Counted from the stretch's first letter, positions 9,908 through 18,106 are shown. The stretch is 33,319 nt of DNA from an uncultured Clostridia bacterium (GCA_947627475.1 CANQWE010000018.1:1-33319), one strand, 5' to 3'. The notes: generated from the sequence alone by a model not told the origin. Translations and numbers: made by a program.

Positions 9908-12070
9908 ATGGAAGAAAATTGTATCACCCGGATCCGGTTTAATCTGGGTCCGGATAACGAATCCCTGCAGGGACAGGTGGAATTTTTTACGGGCGGCCTG
10001 CACATCACCGCAGACAGAATCCAGAAGTGGATCCCTATGGAGGGGATTCAGGAGTTTCGATGTGACGTAGGTGTGGGCAGCGTAGCGCTGGAGGCCAGCC
10101 GGGAGGATGGGGATCACCTGATTTGCCGGGGCACCATGGATCACCTTGCTGTGTTTTCTGCAGCGTCCAAGCGGATGAACCGATTTTTGGACGGCGCAGT
10201 GCCTACAGAAGAATGGAAGCAGTTTAAGGAAAGTATTTGCCCCAAGTGCCATCGGCCATATCTGCCGGACTCGGAGATTTGTCCCCGATGCGCGAAAAAA
10301 GGCGGATATTTGCGGCGTTTGTGGAAAATGGCAAAATCCAGCCGGGGATATATTTATCTGTCCGTTCTAATATTCCTTGCGGTGGCTGCCTTGAATCTGG
10401 TACTGCCGTACCTGAACCGGGTGCTGGTAGACGAATATATCAAAGCAGATCGGCTGCCGGCAGCCAGCCAGTATATCCTGGCCGTACTTATGATTTTGCT
10501 GGTCACTTTTGCAGTGCGGCTGCTGGGTATCGCCCGCAACTTTGCCCAGGTACGGGCGGGTACCAAGTTGATCGTTACCTTGCGGCAGACCCTGTTTCAA
10601 AAAATCGAAGCTCTGTCTCTTTCCAAGATATCCAAGCGGACTGCGGGGGAGCTGATGAACCGGGTTACCCAGGATTCCAACCAGATTCAGGACTTTTTTA
10701 CCAGTGACGTTGGTGGCCTGATCGAGCAGGTTCTTACCCTACTCAGTCTTGGCATCATTTTATTTATGTATGACTGGCGGCTGGCGCTGATGATATTGCT
10801 GCCGACTCCCCTAGTGATGCTGTCCCACCGTCTTATGTGGCGGTACCTGGGCCCTCGTTACAACAAACAGTGGTGGTGTGGCAGCCGGCTGTATGAAGTG
10901 CTGTACGATATTTTCTCCGGTATTCGGGTAGTAAAAGCCTTCGGCATGGAGAAAAAGGAAGTGGATCGGTACGACGCGGTCAATTCGCGGGAAACGAAGG
11001 TGCGGGTCAAAAACGAGACGTATTTTGCTATGATTTCTCCTGTCACCAACTTTTTGATGGGTGTGGGTGAATTCTTTCTGCTGTATTACGTAGGCAATCA
11101 AATTTTGGATGGAACCATGACACTGGGCGCTATGCAGCAGTTTTCTGCCTATGTAGCGATGATTTATGGACCGCTGCGATGGCTGTCCTTTATGCCCCGC
11201 AGGCTGGCACGCACTATGACTTCCATTGTCCGGGTGTTCGATGTGCTGGATGAAACGGAGGACGTGGCGGACCGGGAGGACGCTGTAGATCAGACAATTG
11301 TAGGAAACATTCAACTGGACAATGTATCATTTGGATATGAAGATGCAAAGGATGTGCTGCGCAAAGTAAACCTGGAGATACAGCCTGGAGAAATGATCGG
11401 CATCGTGGGCCGTTCCGGTGCTGGAAAATCTACACTCATCAATTTGGTGATGCGGATGTATGATCCGGATGATGGGGTCATACGCATCGATGGGACGGAT
11501 TTGCGGGATATTACCCAGCAGTCCCTGCGCAGTCAAATCGGCGCAGTGCTCCAGGAGACGTTTCTTTTTACCGGAACGCTGCTGCAGAATATTTGTTATT
11601 CCAAACCGGATGCCTCCTACGATGAAGTGATTACCGCGGCAAAGCTGGCCGGAGTGCATTCCTTTGCGGTGAAGCTTCCCGATGGATACAACACACTGGT
11701 GGGGGAGCGGGGACATACGCTTTCTGGTGGAGAGCGGCAACGAGTGGCAATTGCCCGGGCGCTGCTTCACAATCCCAAAATTTTGATTTTAGATGAAGCG
11801 ACAGCTTCGTTGGATACAGAAACAGAAAAGGATATACAGGACGCACTGCAAAAGCTGATTGCCGGCAGAACCACCATTGCCATTGCCCACCGGTTGTCTA
11901 CCTTGCGAAATGCTACCCGTTTGGTCGTGCTGGACCATGGCTGTGTGGCAGAGGTAGGTACCCATGACGAGTTGCTTGCCAGAGAAGGGCTCTATTATGA
12001 GCTGGTTATGGCACAACGGCAAATGTCGAAAATGCCTGAGAAACGGGAACTGTCCGGAGAGATGGCATAA
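9908..12070 (+). CDS. ABC exporter (TMD-NBD fusion) with N-terminal accessory domain and zinc ribbon
   Basis: Zinc ribbon CPKCHRPYLPDSEICPRC; Walker A GRSGAGKST, LSGGERQR, ILILDEATAS, IAHRLST. Confidence 0.9.
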   Translation: MEENCITRIRFNLGPDNESLQGQVEFFTGGLHITADRIQKWIPMEGIQEFRCDVGVGSVALEASREDGDHLICRGTMDHLAVFSAASKRMNRFLDGAVPTEEWKQFKESICPKCHRPYLPDSEICPRCAKKGGYLRRLWKMAKSSRGYIYLSVLIFLAVAALNLVLPYLNRVLVDEYIKADRLPAASQYILAVLMILLVTFAVRLLGIARNFAQVRAGTKLIVTLRQTLFQKIEALSLSKISKRTAGELMNRVTQDSNQIQDFFTSDVGGLIEQVLTLLSLGIILFMYDWRLALMILLPTPLVMLSHRLMWRYLGPRYNKQWWCGSRLYEVLYDIFSGIRVVKAFGMEKKEVDRYDAVNSRETKVRVKNETYFAMISPVTNFLMGVGEFFLLYYVGNQILDGTMTLGAMQQFSAYVAMIYGPLRWLSFMPRRLARTMTSIVRVFDVLDETEDVADREDAVDQTIVGNIQLDNVSFGYEDAKDVLRKVNLEIQPGEMIGIVGRSGAGKSTLINLVMRMYDPDDGVIRIDGTDLRDITQQSLRSQIGAVLQETFLFTGTLLQNICYSKPDASYDEVITAAKLAGVHSFAVKLPDGYNTLVGERGHTLSGGERQRVAIARALLHNPKILILDEATASLDTETEKDIQDALQKLIAGRTTIAIAHRLSTLRNATRLVVLDHGCVAEVGTHDELLAREGLYYELVMAQRQMSKMPEKRELSGEMA

Positions 12071-12107
12071 AGAATGAAAAATACTTCATTTATGTGACGG
12101 TACAAAC

Positions 12108-12165
12108 AAAAGGCTCCCCTGATAAAGGAAGTTCCCGCGACAGCAGGTGAGGGGTTATCAATATA
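12108..12165. repeat. Intergenic repeat (GGCTCCCCTGATAAAGG...GGTGAGGGGTTATCAATATAAT), copy 1
   Basis: Similar to 13018-13074 (GGCCCCCCTGACAAGGGGAGCC...GGTGAGGGGTTGCCAATATAAT). Confidence 0.6.
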
Positions 12166-12200
12166 ATCTCAAATTTGCTACAACCCCACCGTCAGCATTA

Positions 12201-12238
12201 CACTCCCTTGCGTTTCACTTGTGAAACGCAAGGGAGTG
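12201..12238. repeat. 18-bp perfect inverted repeat, 2-nt spacer
   Basis: CACTCCCTTGCGTTTCAC-TT-GTGAAACGCAAGGGAGTG. Confidence 0.8.
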
Positions 12239-12248
12239 GGGCGCCGCA

Positions 12249-12272
12249 GGGAGAGACATATATGTCTCTCCC
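12249..12272. repeat. 24-bp perfect palindrome
   Basis: GGGAGAGACATATATGTCTCTCCC, followed by TTATTTAT. Confidence 0.8.
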
Positions 12273-12301
12273 TTATTTATAAAAGATTTTTAATCAAATC
12301 C

Positions 12302-12330
12302 TTCACACAAAATAGAAAAAGTGCTATAAT
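12302..12330 (+). promoter_or_regulatory. Sigma-A type promoter for the ECF S-component gene
   Basis: TTCACA (12302-12307), 17 nt, TATAAT (12325-12330). Confidence 0.65.
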
Positions 12331-12359
12331 GGGTTTACTTTGAAAAGGAGGTGCAGATC

Positions 12360-12875
12360 ATGCATAAACATATTCAGCGGCTTGTAGGTACTGCGCTGCT
12401 TGCCGCGATGATTTTTGTGGCAACCATGCTATTGAGTGTTCCGCTGCCGGGAAGCGGTTATGGAAACTTTGGAGATGTTTTTGTCATAACTGCCGCATTT
12501 TTCCTTGGCCCGGGATGGGGATTTGCAGCGGCAGCCATTGGTTCTGCACTTGCCGATATTGTACTGGGGTTTGCCTTGTATGCACCGGCCACATTTGTGA
12601 TCAAAGGATGTATGGCCCTGGTGTTTGCAAGTCTGTGCCGACATCCGCGGCCCAGGGGATGGTTTGTATTCAGCGCGTTTCTATCAGAGACTATAATGGT
12701 CGGCGGATATTTCTTTTTTGAATGTCTACTGTACAGCCCATCTTCTGCCCTTGCAAATATTCCGGGAAATTTGGCGCAGGGCGCTTTTGGTTTAATTCTT
12801 TCCTCTGCAATTGTGATTGCCGCTTCTGCCAGCAAGCCTATCATGCAGTATGCGGCTGCATGGAAGAAGAAATAA
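12360..12875 (+). CDS. ECF transporter S component-like membrane protein
   Basis: Small hydrophobic protein, GYGNFGDVFVITAAFFLGPGWGFAAAAIGSALADIVLGFALYAPATFVIKG motif; AAAGGAGG RBS, ATG at 12360. Confidence 0.8.
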   Translation: MHKHIQRLVGTALLAAMIFVATMLLSVPLPGSGYGNFGDVFVITAAFFLGPGWGFAAAAIGSALADIVLGFALYAPATFVIKGCMALVFASLCRHPRPRGWFVFSAFLSETIMVGGYFFFECLLYSPSSALANIPGNLAQGAFGLILSSAIVIAASASKPIMQYAAAWKKK

Positions 12876-12888
12876 AATTTTGTTACAA

Positions 12889-12955
12889 CCCCACCGTCAG
12901 CTATGCTGACCCCACCCCGTTGTTTCACCTTGTGAAACACGAACAGGGAGGCTAT
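12889..12955. repeat. Intergenic repeat sharing ACAACCCCACCGTCAGC and TGTTTCACYTTGTGAAACACGAACAGGGAGGCTA segments
   Basis: TGTTTCACCTTGTGAAACACGAACAGGGAGGCTA closely matches 6890-6924; ACAACCCCACCGTCAGC also at about 12179-12196. Confidence 0.65.
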
Positions 12956-13017
12956 TTTGTTTATGGAAACTGTTACAATGCACCTCTTTTGAAAATTTGC
13001 TATGTCACAATGCGAAA

Positions 13018-13074
13018 AAGGCCCCCCTGACAAGGGGAGCCACCGCGTGAGCGGGTGAGGGGTTGCCAATATAA
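13018..13074. repeat. Intergenic repeat copy 2 (GGCCCCCCTGACAAGGGGAGCC...GTGAGGGGTTGCCAATATAAT)
   Basis: Similarity to 12108-12165. Confidence 0.6.
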
Positions 13075-13080
13075 TTTGAA

Positions 13081-14184
13081 TTATTTTTCCTGTCGTACGC
13101 GGTAGGTGCGGATATATACACGGCGCAGCTGTCCTGCGGGGGCCCCATCTGCAATACCTTCCTTGGGGTCATCGAAAATAATGGTGATTTCTCCGGGGCT
13201 GCTTTCAAAGGCGCTGTTGTAGCCGGAAGGACTTTTATCCCATTTTCCGTCGCAGGGCTCGATAATGTGGGGCTGACTCCAGGTGTGACCCTTGTCCGGA
13301 GAAAATAGCAGCATGGTGTGGATATGCCCGGATACGCATACCAGCGTGCCGTCTTCCATTGTAAACAGTTTCGGTAAAACGCCCCAAGGGCAGATTTGAT
13401 AAGGCGGTTCCCAGGTTTTTCCGCTGTTGTAGGAATGGGTACAGTACAAGGGCGAATATACCTCATGTCCCCCGGTACGGATCACGCATACAATATGGCC
13501 CGGTTCGAGTTCAATACAGTCCGGCTCACAGTATCCCTCCGCGTTGATATCTGGAATAGGGTAGGTTTGTACATCTGCAATGGTGGACAAAAAGGAGAAG
13601 GTGTTTCCGCCGTCCGTGGAGAGGATGCACCAGGAACGGTACAGATAAAAATCATAGCCTCCATGCTCCTGAAAATAAGGACACAGGGTGGTGTCGTCTT
13701 TTGTTTGTCCATACATAGTGGCCAGGATACTTCCGTCTGCCAGCTGGATCAGCCCATTGGAAATACAGCTGGTGTGCGTATTCCCTGAATCGCCCCACCC
13801 CATGCATAATCTGGGGATGTCAATTTGCGTAAAGGTAGAGGTGATATTTCCGGCAATCACGTCTTCCATGGTTTTGGCCCGGTACACACCGGCGACAAAA
13901 GGAATGATTTCCTGCCCAGGATTTCGGATAGCGTGGTGAACCACATTGTCAAAAGACAGTGCCAAAAAGGATCCGTCCTGCAGCTGAATGAAGCGGTCCG
14001 TTTGGCGGCCTTCTTTTAGAGACAGCGTTTTCCAGCTTTGTCCCTTATCCCCTGAATATAATGCATAGGGCGTTGGAGTATCAATGGGAAGAAAAATTTG
14101 TCCGTCCTTTGCTCTGGTGTCTTTGTAAGCATAGCTGCCGCAGCCTACGCACTGATGGGACAGCTGTTCCAATACGTATTTCAT
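13081..14184 (-). CDS. Sialidase-like protein (BNR/Asp-box repeats)
   Basis: Four Asp-box-like motifs: SGDKGQSWKTL, STDGGNTFSF, SYNSGKTWEPP, SPDKGHTWSQP; no signal peptide seen. ORF track start is 14196; M at 14184 (MKYVLEQL) preferred. Confidence 0.8.
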   Translation of the reverse strand: MKYVLEQLSHQCVGCGSYAYKDTRAKDGQIFLPIDTPTPYALYSGDKGQSWKTLSLKEGRQTDRFIQLQDGSFLALSFDNVVHHAIRNPGQEIIPFVAGVYRAKTMEDVIAGNITSTFTQIDIPRLCMGWGDSGNTHTSCISNGLIQLADGSILATMYGQTKDDTTLCPYFQEHGGYDFYLYRSWCILSTDGGNTFSFLSTIADVQTYPIPDINAEGYCEPDCIELEPGHIVCVIRTGGHEVYSPLYCTHSYNSGKTWEPPYQICPWGVLPKLFTMEDGTLVCVSGHIHTMLLFSPDKGHTWSQPHIIEPCDGKWDKSPSGYNSAFESSPGEITIIFDDPKEGIADGAPAGQLRRVYIRTYRVRQEK

Positions 14185-14302
14185 AGGTATCTCCAAGTAA
14201 AAAATAAAAATGGTTGTTGTGTTGCAGACAGTATAGCAAGGGAGCGATCAAAAGTAAAGGATTTTTTGAAAATAAAAAGAAATAGTTTTTTTCATAAAGT
14301 TC

Positions 14303-14331
14303 TTGACAAGCAGTTCTATATATGCTATAAT
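14303..14331 (+). promoter_or_regulatory. Full consensus sigma-A promoter for the tRNA pair
   Basis: TTGACA (14303-14308), 17 nt, TATAAT (14326-14331). Confidence 0.8.
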
Positions 14332-14360
14332 CTCACTTGCGCGAGTGGTTTGCATGAGAT

Positions 14361-14436
14361 GCTGGTGTAGCTCAGCTGGTAGAGCAGCTGATTTGTAATC
14401 AGCAGGTCGGGGGTTCAAGTCCGTCCACCAGCTCCA
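14361..14436 (+). tRNA. tRNA-Thr (anticodon TGT)
   Basis: GCTGGTG...CACCAGC acceptor stem, anticodon loop TTTGTAA, GGTTCAAGTCC T-arm, encoded CCA. Confidence 0.95.
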
Positions 14437-14493
14437 TCGGATCTGAAAATTGAGCCACAGTCTCACGGCGTACAAAATTACATAATTTATTAT

Positions 14494-14578
14494 GGGGGAA
14501 TTCCCGAGCGGCCAAAGGGGGCAGACTGTAAATCTGTTGTCAGTGACTTCGCTGGTTCGAATCCAGCTTCCCCCACCA
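14494..14578 (+). tRNA. tRNA-Tyr (anticodon GTA)
   Basis: GGGGGAA...TTCCCCC acceptor stem, anticodon loop CTGTAAA, long variable arm, GGTTCGAATCC, encoded CCA. Confidence 0.95.
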
Positions 14579-14584
14579 TCTGAT

Positions 14585-14646
14585 CGGATGACAGTATTTT
14601 GGACAGTTTTTTGTGGACTGTTTAAAATACTGTCATTCGTTTTTTA
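14585..14646. terminator. Long hairpin terminator after tRNA-Tyr, shared with the convergent transposase
   Basis: CGGATGACAGTATTTTGGACAGT / ACTGTTTAAAATACTGTCATTCG: 23-bp stem with three G-U positions, 9-nt loop, followed by TTTTTT. Confidence 0.8.
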
Positions 14647-15786
14647 TTTCGCATTTAGAGCAGAAAAGTATTCGGCTTCGAATTGAGCTGGAGTTTTCAT
14701 ATTTAATTTTCGATGAGGTCTGCCCTCGTTATAGAACTCGATGTATTCGGCAACGGATGCTTCGAGTTCTTCTTTTGTACGATACACATTCCGGTACACC
14801 TGTTCTTTGTTGAAGCCGGAAAAGAAAGCTTCCAATACAGCATTATCGTGGGGTTGTCCCGGTGTAGAAAAGGACTGTTCCACATGATAGCCTTTCAGGA
14901 TCTGCTGAAAGACATAGGATGTATACTGGCATCCCTGGTCGCTGTGAAAAAGTAAACCTTGCGGCTGACTTCTCAATTTGTAAGCTCGCATAAATGCTTT
15001 AATGGTTAAATTCGTATCAATGCGATCTGATATGTTGTAGGATAATACCCGTCGGGAAAATAGATCAAGGATTACACAAACATAATAAAACTTATCTCCG
15101 ACGGGTACATATGTAATATCGCTGGCCCATACCTTATTTGCCTCCGTCTGATCAAAATTTCTGGACAGTTTATTGCGATAGAATTTTGATCGTGGATGCA
15201 TATAAGCTGCATCAGGCTTGGGAACAACCGCAGAAAGCTTCATTTCTTTCATGAGATAGTTAATCCTTCGGACACTAATTTCATATCCCATTTCATGCAT
15301 TTTGGCTCGGATTGGTCGAGCACCCAATCTCCCTTTGCTGTCTTCAAAAATTTTCCGAATGGTAGGCCGGAATTCTTCGTTTTGCCGATCTACAAGTTTT
15401 TGAATTTTTTGGCTTTTCATGTGGTTGTAAAAGGTCCCTCGTGCTAATCCAAGTGCATCGCATAGAGCTCGAAGTGAATACTGCCCATATAATTCCTGTA
15501 CCGCCTGAATCTTTTCGGAACGAGACGCATTGCAGCCACAACTTGCTTTCTTTAGAATTTCATTTTCTTCTCGCAGTTTTCGGTTCTCCTCTTCTAGACA
15601 AACAATCCGGTGGCCGGAAATAATTGTACCGGTTTTGGGTGCTTTCCTTTCTGTATAAAGCTTTATCCAATTGTATAAAGCGCTTCTTGAGATTTGATTT
15701 TTTTCACAAATCTCTTGGACTGATTTTCCGTTCACGTAGAGCGAAACCATGAGCTTTTTATCTTCCTCTGTGTGCCTTTTGCCCAT
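14644..15786 (-). mobile_element. IS3-family transposase in a single 380-aa ORF (OrfA HTH + OrfB DDE integrase core)
   Basis: N-terminal HTH/coiled coil (CLEEENRKLREENEILKKA), rve-type core KVWASDITYVPVGDKFYYVCVILDLFSRRVLSY, HSDQGCQYTS, DNAVLEAFFSGFNKE. Confidence 0.93.
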
Positions 15787-15973
15787 CTTGCTAATTCCTC
15801 CTTTACTTTGAAGATGGATTTTTAATTATAGCAGATTTGTCCTTGCGATTTGCAAAAAGTATTTAAGAAATAGTTGGTGAATCAAGAAGTTTGTAGAGAG
15901 GTGGAAATTTTATACCGCCAAACTGCAGTAGCTTTCCGAACAGAAAACGGCAGATCAGGTATAGGAGTACCAA

Positions 15974-16140
15974 CATACCCCGATTTATATGAATAATGAG
16001 GAAAATCTGACTCTTACCGACTTTAATGATGACTTTACCCGAAGAATCATTGAACAAGTGACCGTCCTATCCGCACCCTAAATAAGAATATGGTTTGTCG
16101 GTGGGTACGAGCAGGACGCAAATCTACCACTAAAGAAATA
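15974..16140 (+). pseudogene. Decayed C-terminal remnant of a large serine recombinase
   Basis: One reading frame gives TPIYMNNEENLTLTDFNDDFTRRIIEQVTVLSAP*IRIWFVGGYEQDANLPLKK*, resembling serine recombinase C-termini, with internal stop(s). Confidence 0.55.
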
Positions 16141-16141
16141 G

Positions 16142-16210
16142 GTTGCCCACAAAGAAGTAGCGCCGACGCCACCGGATTAAGGAAATCGGCGCTACTTCTT
16201 TGTGGGCAAC
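16142..16210. repeat. 25-bp perfect inverted repeat, 19-nt loop
   Basis: GTTGCCCACAAAGAAGTAGCGCCGA ... TCGGCGCTACTTCTTTGTGGGCAAC. Confidence 0.9.
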
Positions 16211-16263
16211 TTTAATCATAAAGGCATTTTAAAAACAAAGTTTTGAAGTTCCCTTTTGCGCTC

Positions 16264-16308
16264 TTGATTATAACCCAAAAGTATAGTACAATATAAAAAT
16301 GTACAATA
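16264..16308 (+). promoter_or_regulatory. Promoter and candidate operator of the XRE-MTase-GHKL-RR-HNH operon
   Basis: TTGATT (16264-16269), 17 nt, TACAAT (16287-16292); direct repeat GTACAATA at 16286-16293 and 16301-16308. Confidence 0.55.
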
Positions 16309-16322
16309 GGGGTGGTGTAGAC

Positions 16323-16619
16323 TTGAATACATTAGAACGCATTAAAGGGCTGCTAAGTGACCGGAATTGGTCTGTGTATAAACTGTCAAAGGTTTCAGGC
16401 ATTCCTCAGTCCACACTTTCTAATATGTTTAATCGCAATAATGATCCAAGTATTAGTACGCTTGAAGATATATGTAGGGCATTTGGGATTACTTTATCCC
16501 AATTTTTTGCAGATGAAGGTGAGTTGGTTGCCTTAAATAAAGAACAAACTGAAATGCTTGATAAATGGTCAACATTAACTTCTGAGCAGAAAACAGCATT
16601 ATTAAAGCTATTAAAATGA
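16323..16619 (+). CDS. XRE-family HTH transcriptional regulator (possible controller protein)
   Basis: LERIKGLLSDRNWSVYKLSKVSGIPQSTLSNMFNRNNDPSISTLEDICRAFGITLSQFF; TTG start at 16323 with aggggtgg RBS preferred to the ORF-track ATG at 16299. Confidence 0.85.
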   Translation: MNTLERIKGLLSDRNWSVYKLSKVSGIPQSTLSNMFNRNNDPSISTLEDICRAFGITLSQFFADEGELVALNKEQTEMLDKWSTLTSEQKTALLKLLK

Positions 16620-16625
16620 AAGGGA

Positions 16626-18077
16626 GTGGAGAAATTGTCTATTAATACAAAATGTCAAGTTTTCACTCCTCCAAAAAATGCACAAGATCTATTGAATGCT
16701 GTAGGATATAAGGAAAATCTATATGGGAAAAAAGTGTCTGAAAACTCATGTGGTGATGGGAGTATTTTGGCAGAAATCGTTGAGCGTTACATTAAAGATG
16801 CACTAAAACATCAGCATAAAATAGATGAAATTAAAGTCGGACTGGAACAGGATATTTGGGGAGCTGAAATTGATAAATCTCATATCGCTAATTGCAAAAT
16901 AAGACTAGATGAAGTTGCCGCTTCATTTGGATTATCCGATGTTTCTTGGAATATATTCGAAGGAGATTTTTTGAGAGAAAATATAGTTCGGAAATTTGAT
17001 TTTGTTATTGGAAATCCTCCATACATTACATATAAAGAATTAAACTTAGAGGATAGGATTTTTGTACGAAAGTCGTTTGAGACCTGTTCAAAAGGAAAAT
17101 TTGATTATTATTATGCTTTTATTGAAGCAAGTATCAAATCACTGAAAAACACAGGGAAGCTTGCTTATTTAATACCTAGCAATATATTCAAAAATCAATT
17201 TGCATTAGATTTAAGAAAATATATTTTACCGTTTCTTACTGATATTTACGACTATTCTAATCAAAAACTATTTGCAGGAAAATTGACTGCTTCTGCGATA
17301 ATTGTTTGTGATATCAGTAGTAATTCTTTATATTTTAAATATCATGATCTCGTCAAAAATAAAATTTCTATTATAGATAAAAACCAGCTTGACGAAAAGT
17401 GGGTTTTTCAAAAAAGCAAAGAGGAAATAACGACTGTTGAACTTTTTCGATTTGGTGACTATTTTCATGCGGCTAGTAGCATTGCTACCCTTTCAAATGA
17501 AGTATACATCATAGCTGATTTTGTTGATGATGGAGAATATATCCAGGTAAATGGAAAGAAAATTGAAAAAGCATTGCTGAGAAATGCTGTAAGTCCACGC
17601 TCTTTAAATTATGAAAAAAAGGAGTATGTAATATTTCCCTATTATTATTCTGCAGATGGTCTACAAAGATACAATGAAGATGAATTCTGCAAGAAATTTC
17701 CTTTCGCCGCAAATTATTTACGGCAGTTTGAAAAGAAACTAAGTGAAAGAAAAAGTGATAAAGGAATAAGCTGGTTTGAGTATGGTCGCTCTCAAGCGTT
17801 GATGCACTTGAATCAGCCTAAAGTACTTATATCCACATTGATTACAGGAAAAGTAAAAGTCAAAATGTTGGGCAAAGATACAATTCCTACTTCGGGAATA
17901 TATATTGTTAAAAAAGAAAGCCAACAGACGTATGCACTTTCAAAAGCAGTTGATATTTTGAACAGTAATTTATTCTTAGAATATGTGAAAAATATTGGTG
18001 TTATTTCTAATGGGAATTCATTTCGGATATCTCCTAAAGACATTAATAATTTTATGTTTCCAGAAAATTTACTGTGA
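16626..18077 (+). CDS. N6-adenine DNA methyltransferase, Eco57I/type II-like with C-terminal target-recognition region
   Basis: CQVFTPPK, motif I-like SENSCGDGSILAEI, motif IV IGNPPYITYKEL, DYYYAFIEASIKSLKNTGKLAYLIPSNIFK; C-terminal GRSQALMHLNQPKVLIST. Start GTG 16626 or TTG 16635. Confidence 0.88.
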   Translation: MEKLSINTKCQVFTPPKNAQDLLNAVGYKENLYGKKVSENSCGDGSILAEIVERYIKDALKHQHKIDEIKVGLEQDIWGAEIDKSHIANCKIRLDEVAASFGLSDVSWNIFEGDFLRENIVRKFDFVIGNPPYITYKELNLEDRIFVRKSFETCSKGKFDYYYAFIEASIKSLKNTGKLAYLIPSNIFKNQFALDLRKYILPFLTDIYDYSNQKLFAGKLTASAIIVCDISSNSLYFKYHDLVKNKISIIDKNQLDEKWVFQKSKEEITTVELFRFGDYFHAASSIATLSNEVYIIADFVDDGEYIQVNGKKIEKALLRNAVSPRSLNYEKKEYVIFPYYYSADGLQRYNEDEFCKKFPFAANYLRQFEKKLSERKSDKGISWFEYGRSQALMHLNQPKVLISTLITGKVKVKMLGKDTIPTSGIYIVKKESQQTYALSKAVDILNSNLFLEYVKNIGVISNGNSFRISPKDINNFMFPENLL

Positions 18078-18106
18078 TAGAATGCAATAAATAGGAGGAA
18101 CTTTTA

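Noticed and set aside
12280-12360. Riboswitch upstream of the ECF S-component gene
   Set aside because: The predicted promoter leaves only about 25 nt of leader, too short for a known riboswitch.
15787-15860. Left terminal inverted repeat of the IS3 element matching the 14585-14639 hairpin
   Set aside because: No convincing match to the right-end sequence found by eye.
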